From Acetobacteraceae bacterium (lineage in GTDB: Bacteria; Pseudomonadota; Alphaproteobacteria; Acetobacterales; Acetobacteraceae), in assembly GCA_027451405.1 (NCBI GenBank), contig DAIDJM010000054.1, positions 1 through 64,000 on the forward strand: 64,000 nt of DNA, given 5' to 3'. A program made the position numbers and the translations under genes. How positions within the stretch are numbered: the first letter of the stretch is position 1; every line of letters starts with the position of its first letter. The notes below the pieces were generated by a model. The model was given only the letters and a program-made list of their open reading frames with translations, was not told the origin of the DNA and made no database searches. This document shows, in pieces, positions 60,541-64,000 of this stretch.

Positions 60541-61294
60541 CCGGAGCGCGCGCACCCGCGCCCGCATCCGCGAACTCGGCCCATGGTTTCACAATCTTTG
60601 CCTCGACGGCATCTGGACGGCCCCCGACCATTTCCTCGGCGACTATCCCGCGGTCAAATTCGCCCGCTACGCCGACGCGCTGCCCGCCGATCTCTCCGGC
60701 CGCACGGTCCTCGATATCGGCTGCAATGGCGGCTTCTTCAGCCTGGAGATGAAACGCCGCGGGGCAGCGCGCGTGCTGGGCATCGACCACGACGAGGATT
60801 ATCTCGCGCAAGCCCGATTCGCCGCGGCAACGCTGAGCCTCGACATCGAATTCCGCCAACTCTCGGTCTACGATGTTGCGCGCCTGGGCGAGCGCTTCGA
60901 CCTCGTCTTCTTTCTCGGTGTGCTCTACCATCTCCGTCACCCGCTGCTGGCGCTCGACCTGATCCACGAGCATGTCGCGGGCGACATCCTCGTGTTCCAG
61001 ACGCTCCAGCGCGGCAGCCCCGAGCGCATGACATTGGCCCCCGATTATCCCTTCGCCGAGTGCGCGATATTCGACGATCCCAGCTTCCCACGCCTGCATT
61101 TTATCGAGCACCGCTATTCCGCTGACCACACGAACTGGTGGTTCCCGAACCCGGCCTGCACCGAAGCGATGCTGCGCAGCGCCGGCTTCGCGCTCTTCGC
61201 CCATCCCGAAGAGGAAACCTATCTCTGCCGCCGTGCCGAACGGCCCTACCCGGAATACGGCGCGGTCTATCCGTCTCGGGGGAATCCCACATGA
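60521..61294 (+). CDS. SAM-dependent methyltransferase (TIGR04290-like)
   Basis: From ATG 60521 (20-base overlap with the previous gene) the product is 257 residues. The N-terminal helical part ends GPWFHNLCLDGIWTAPDHFLGDYPAVKFARY; class I SAM site VLDIGCNGGFFS is at about residues 63-74; FDLVFFLGVLYHLRHPLLALDLIHEHV follows; a C-terminal HFIEHRYSADHTNWWFPNPACTEAMLRSAGF completes it. The layout resembles CmoB-like enzymes and the family I recall as TIGR04290, typically next to glycosyl hydrolase and glycosyltransferase genes as here. Substrate is presumably a glycan or sugar nucleotide, which is inference. Confidence 0.85.
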   Translation: MRAQASDRSARTRARIRELGPWFHNLCLDGIWTAPDHFLGDYPAVKFARYADALPADLSGRTVLDIGCNGGFFSLEMKRRGAARVLGIDHDEDYLAQARFAAATLSLDIEFRQLSVYDVARLGERFDLVFFLGVLYHLRHPLLALDLIHEHVAGDILVFQTLQRGSPERMTLAPDYPFAECAIFDDPSFPRLHFIEHRYSADHTNWWFPNPACTEAMLRSAGFALFAHPEEETYLCRRAERPYPEYGAVYPSRGNPT

Positions 61295-62214
61295 TCGAAG
61301 CCGCGATGATCTGGAATGAGCCCAACAACAAATCCCATTGGGACCTCGAAGCCGATCCCGGCTGGACAAAATTCGCCCGCATGGCGTCCCTCGCCGGCGA
61401 GGCGATCCGCGCGGAAGCGCCAGGCCTGCCACGCGTGCTGGGCGGCATGTCGCCGATCGACCCCGATTTTCTCCATGGGCTCGCCGCACAGGGTGCTCTC
61501 GATCATATCGATGCCGTCGCGGTGCACGGCTTCCCGCTCGACTGGAATCACTGGCGCATCGATGAATGGCCGGCGAAGCTCGCGAGCATCGCCGCCGAGA
61601 CACATTTGCCCGTCTGGGTCTCCGAACTCGGTATTTCCAGCTTCGGCGCCGAGGAAGTCCAGGAATGGGGCCTGCGCCGCAGCTTCGAGCTGCTGCGCGG
61701 CCTGGCCCCCCGCCTCCATTGGTACAGCCTGTTCGATCTCCCCGCCGCCTGGCCCGCCACCACACGCCACAAGGAAGCCGAAGGCTCGTCCTACTATCGT
61801 CATTTCCACATGGGTCTCTACGACGAGCACAACCGCCCGAAACGCGCGGCACGCATTTTCCCCGAATTCACCCCCGAACTCGGCATCTGCCAATGGTTCC
61901 ATTTCGAGGATCATCGGCTCGAGGCTGCCATCCGCCGGATGCGCGAGCTCGGCCTCACCTACATCCGCACAGGCCTCTCCTGGGCCGATTATCTCCGCCC
62001 CGGTGGCCCGCGCTGGTTCGATCGGCTCATGGATGCGCTCGATCCCTTCGACGTAACCGTCACTTTCTGTTTCACTCCCGACTCGGAGGGAATTTGGGAA
62101 CACCACACGGCTCCCCCGCTTTACCCCGAGCGCTTCGCTGACTTCTGTGCCGCGATGGTAAGGCGCTACAAGGCGGCGGTTTTGTTACCGGACAGCCCCT
62201 GCCGCGCCCTCTGA
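61291..62214 (+). CDS. Short glycoside hydrolase-like protein (GH39/beta-xylosidase fold)
   Basis: From ATG 61291 (ATGA overlap) the product is 307 residues. The acid/base Glu of a clan-A TIM barrel is in MIWNEPNNKSHW, only nine residues from the start, and the nucleophile Glu is in LPVWVSELGISSFGAEEV about 105 residues on. Barrel segments YSLFDLPAAWPATTRH, GICQWFHFEDHRL and TYIRTGLSWADYLRPGG follow. In normal clan-A enzymes about 150 residues precede the acid/base Glu, so here the barrel is either circularly permuted or N-terminally trimmed. The last ~15 residues overlap the next reading frame. Confidence 0.75.
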   Translation: MIEAAMIWNEPNNKSHWDLEADPGWTKFARMASLAGEAIRAEAPGLPRVLGGMSPIDPDFLHGLAAQGALDHIDAVAVHGFPLDWNHWRIDEWPAKLASIAAETHLPVWVSELGISSFGAEEVQEWGLRRSFELLRGLAPRLHWYSLFDLPAAWPATTRHKEAEGSSYYRHFHMGLYDEHNRPKRAARIFPEFTPELGICQWFHFEDHRLEAAIRRMRELGLTYIRTGLSWADYLRPGGPRWFDRLMDALDPFDVTVTFCFTPDSEGIWEHHTAPPLYPERFADFCAAMVRRYKAAVLLPDSPCRAL

Positions 62215-63230
62215 CCATCCTCACGGTTGCGTTCCCGTTCGCCGCGGTCGGCCCTGACGCCGTCGGCGGCGCCGAACAGATCGCCGCGGCCCTGGATCGC
62301 GCGCTCGTCGCGGCCGGCCACCGCTCCGTGGTGATTGCGCGCGAGGATTCCGAAATCGCCGGCGAATTGCACCCGCTTCCGATCTGCGCCGACCCAAGTG
62401 GACGAAACCGCGCAGCACTGCACGCCCTCACCGCCGTGTCCATCGCCGAGTTGCTCCCGCACGCCGACATCGTTCATTGTCACGGGATCGATTTCCATGC
62501 CTATCTCCCTCCGCCGGGCAAACCTCTCCTGGCAACCCTCCACCTACCGCCCGCCTGGTATCCGAGCGCCGCACTTCATCCTGCACGTCCGGGAACCTGG
62601 CTGCAGACCGTCTCGATGTCACAACATGCCCAATGCCCCTCCGGAGCACCGCTGCTGCCCCCCATCGCAAACGGCGTCGCCACCGAGGATTTCGGCGGCG
62701 GAAGCCACGCGCGGCGCCATTTCGCCCTCATGCTCGGCCGCATCTGTCCGGAGAAGGGTCAGCATCTCGCCATCGACGCCGCCAAGAAAGCCGGGATTCC
62801 GCTTTTGCTCGGCGGCGCCGTTTTCCCCTACCCCGCGCATGAAACTTATTTCGCTCGGGAAGTCCTACCACGCCTCGATACCAATCGCCGCTTCATGGGG
62901 CCGCTCTCGCTGACCCGCAAGCGACGCTGGCTCGCGGCGGCGCGTTGCCTGCTGATCCCAAGCCTTGTGCCCGAAACGAGTTCGCTTGCCGCGATGGAAG
63001 CGCTCGCCAGCGGCACGCCAGTGATCGCCTTCGGAACCGGCGCCTTGCCGGAAATCGTGGAACATGGCGAGACGGGATTTCTTGTTGACGGCACAGACGA
63101 AATGGCCAACGCGATCGCCCTGGCCGGCTCCATCGACCCTGCACGCTGCCGGCGCGCCGCTCGGGAACGGTTCTGTGGACGCCGCATGGCCGCCGAGTAT
63201 CTCGGTCGCTTTGCAGCACTCGCGGCATGA
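62211..63230 (+). CDS. GT4-family glycosyltransferase, start codon unclear
   Basis: The protein is a GT-B glycosyltransferase: LTILTVAFPFAAVGPDAVGGAEQIAAALDRALVAAGHRS at the N-terminus, DIVHCHGIDFHAYLPPPGKPLLATLHLP, HFALMLGRICPEKGQHLAIDAAKKAG, RRFMGPLSLTRKRRWLAAARCLLIPSLVPETSSLAAMEALASGTPVIAFGTGALPEIVEHGETGFLV. The E-x7-E donor signature is present. In the open frame from 62142 no ATG, GTG or TTG occurs before GTG 62328, which would remove the first ~39 conserved residues. I therefore place the start at CTG 62211, but a frameshift or sequence error is as likely. Confidence 0.7.
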   Translation: MTILTVAFPFAAVGPDAVGGAEQIAAALDRALVAAGHRSVVIAREDSEIAGELHPLPICADPSGRNRAALHALTAVSIAELLPHADIVHCHGIDFHAYLPPPGKPLLATLHLPPAWYPSAALHPARPGTWLQTVSMSQHAQCPSGAPLLPPIANGVATEDFGGGSHARRHFALMLGRICPEKGQHLAIDAAKKAGIPLLLGGAVFPYPAHETYFAREVLPRLDTNRRFMGPLSLTRKRRWLAAARCLLIPSLVPETSSLAAMEALASGTPVIAFGTGALPEIVEHGETGFLVDGTDEMANAIALAGSIDPARCRRAARERFCGRRMAAEYLGRFAALAA

Positions 63231-64000
63231 GCATCGAGTGTCTCACTTCCGCCGCGCAGCTCGACGAATTTTGGCCCGACTGGGATGCGCTCTGGCGCCG
63301 CCAACAAGCGACAACGCCATTCCAAAGCCCGGCCTGGCTGCGCCCCTGGTGGCTGAGCTTCGGCACGGACGAGCCCCGGATTGTTCTGTTGCACGGAGGC
63401 AATGCTCTTCGCGCGGCGCTGCCGCTCTACCGGTTCGAACGCAAACTCCTCCCAATCGGTATCGGGACGACGGACTATATCGATGCGCTCTGCGACGGTG
63501 ATCGATCGGCGCAGGACTCGCTTCTTGGCACCGCCTTGCGTGACTCGGATGTCATACGCTGCGATATTCCCGATCTTCCCGAAGGGGCACTACTCCGCTC
63601 CGCGCGATCACCACGGGGCTGGATCCGCGAGACTTGGCCCGGACCGCCTTGCCCTGTCCTGAGCCTCCAACCGGAACCCGCGATCCCGAGCAGCATGCGC
63701 CGCGACATCCGCCAAGCCAGGCATCGCGCCAAGCGCGCCGGCGGCTTTTCCGTCAGGCGCGCGACGTCTGCCACTTGCGAAGCCACTCTCGACACGCTCA
63801 TCCGCTTCCACACGGCGCGGTGGCGGGCCCGCGGCACACCGGGCGTCCTCTCCGACGCGCGCACGCAACAATTCCTTCGTCGCGCAGCCGTCGCGCTGCA
63901 GCGAAGCGGACTGCTCCGATTGGAAACCTTGCTGATCGCCGACGTCCCTGCCGCCGCGATTTTCGCTCTGGTGCACCGCCAGGCACTCTATTTTTATCTC
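63227..64000 (+). CDS. BcsL/CelD-type GNAT acyltransferase (partial, runs off right edge)
   Basis: From ATG 63227 (ATGA overlap with the GT4 gene) the frame stays open to the window end, giving at least 258 residues. The opening CLTSAAQLDEFWPDWDALWRRQQATTPFQSPAWLRPWWLSFGTDEPRIVLLHGGNALRAALPLYRF and the middle PSSMRRDIRQARHRAKRAGGFSVRR and FHTARWRARGTPGVLSD are typical of the acetyltransferase-like family (PF13480) found in cellulose and exopolysaccharide loci. It probably acylates a glycan or lipid precursor. The C-terminal part, including most of the second GNAT half, is missing from the window. Confidence 0.82.
   Translation, partial: MSIECLTSAAQLDEFWPDWDALWRRQQATTPFQSPAWLRPWWLSFGTDEPRIVLLHGGNALRAALPLYRFERKLLPIGIGTTDYIDALCDGDRSAQDSLLGTALRDSDVIRCDIPDLPEGALLRSARSPRGWIRETWPGPPCPVLSLQPEPAIPSSMRRDIRQARHRAKRAGGFSVRRATSATCEATLDTLIRFHTARWRARGTPGVLSDARTQQFLRRAAVALQRSGLLRLETLLIADVPAAAIFALVHRQALYFYL

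Noticed and set aside
1-64000. CRISPR array
   Set aside because: No regularly spaced direct repeats found; the dispersed repeats are palindromic and irregularly spaced.
1-64000. Riboswitch or rRNA gene
   Set aside because: No conserved cores of glycine, SAM, cobalamin or TPP riboswitches and no rRNA sequence noticed; only one tRNA found.

Overview
The window looks like chromosome from a GC-rich alphaproteobacterium, most likely Acetobacteraceae or a close Rhodospirillales relative. The grounds are strong G/C third-position bias, gene content (cysteine synthase with an N-terminal extension, a serine-cycle C1 cluster, homogentisate catabolism, an HdeD-type membrane protein, PPK2) and two families of dispersed palindromic repeats between genes. 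The genus cannot be fixed from sequence alone.

Layout. 1-121 is the 3' end of an IS5-type transposase next to palindromic elements. 242-8337 holds housekeeping genes: SRPBCC protein, HExxH metallopeptidase, pterin dehydratase, secreted tannase/feruloyl esterase, PPK2, SDR, Ohr, EEP hydrolase and an MFS transporter. 8375-13104 is a chain of six close or overlapping minus-strand genes (cysK, flavin reductase, SIMPL, amidase, gntK, hdeD). 13203-15129 has aat and two secreted proteins, the second interrupted in frame by a palindromic repeat pair. 15142-20857 is a tripartite RND efflux operon. 20997-25944 has an O-antigen ligase whose stop codon lies inside tRNA-Arg(CCG), then hmgA-fahA and a ChaN lipoprotein. 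26156-28464 is a lower-GC accessory island (HNH protein, transposase scrap, unknown protein).

28888-31478 carries a secreted protein, an outer-membrane barrel and an ArsR/AHSA1 pair. 31675-38516 is a serine-cycle operon transcribed ftfL-sgaA-hprA-mtdA-fchA-glyA. 38598-43678 is a cluster of two PstS-like secreted proteins with DUF1800 and DUF1501. 43817-51451 has a CorC-type protein, maiA, a SWIB protein, a large Asp-box propeller protein and acs. 51525-53883 is a lower-GC two-gene module, an ABC-type ATPase plus a DUF4435/TOPRIM protein, matching the architecture of the PARIS anti-phage system. 54361-58537 holds small genes, including a cold-shock protein and a gene under a LexA-box promoter. 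58643-64000 is a tightly coupled glycan cluster running off the right edge: CgeB-like glycosyltransferase, nucleotidyltransferase, methyltransferase, short glycoside hydrolase, GT4 glycosyltransferase and acyltransferase.

Main points for follow-up are the PARIS-like module, the glycan cluster, the PstS-like/DUF1800/DUF1501 cluster, the repeat families (including insertions into reading frames) and the LexA-box promoter with an apparently leaderless gene. All functional statements come from motif recognition and remembered family knowledge; no searches were run.
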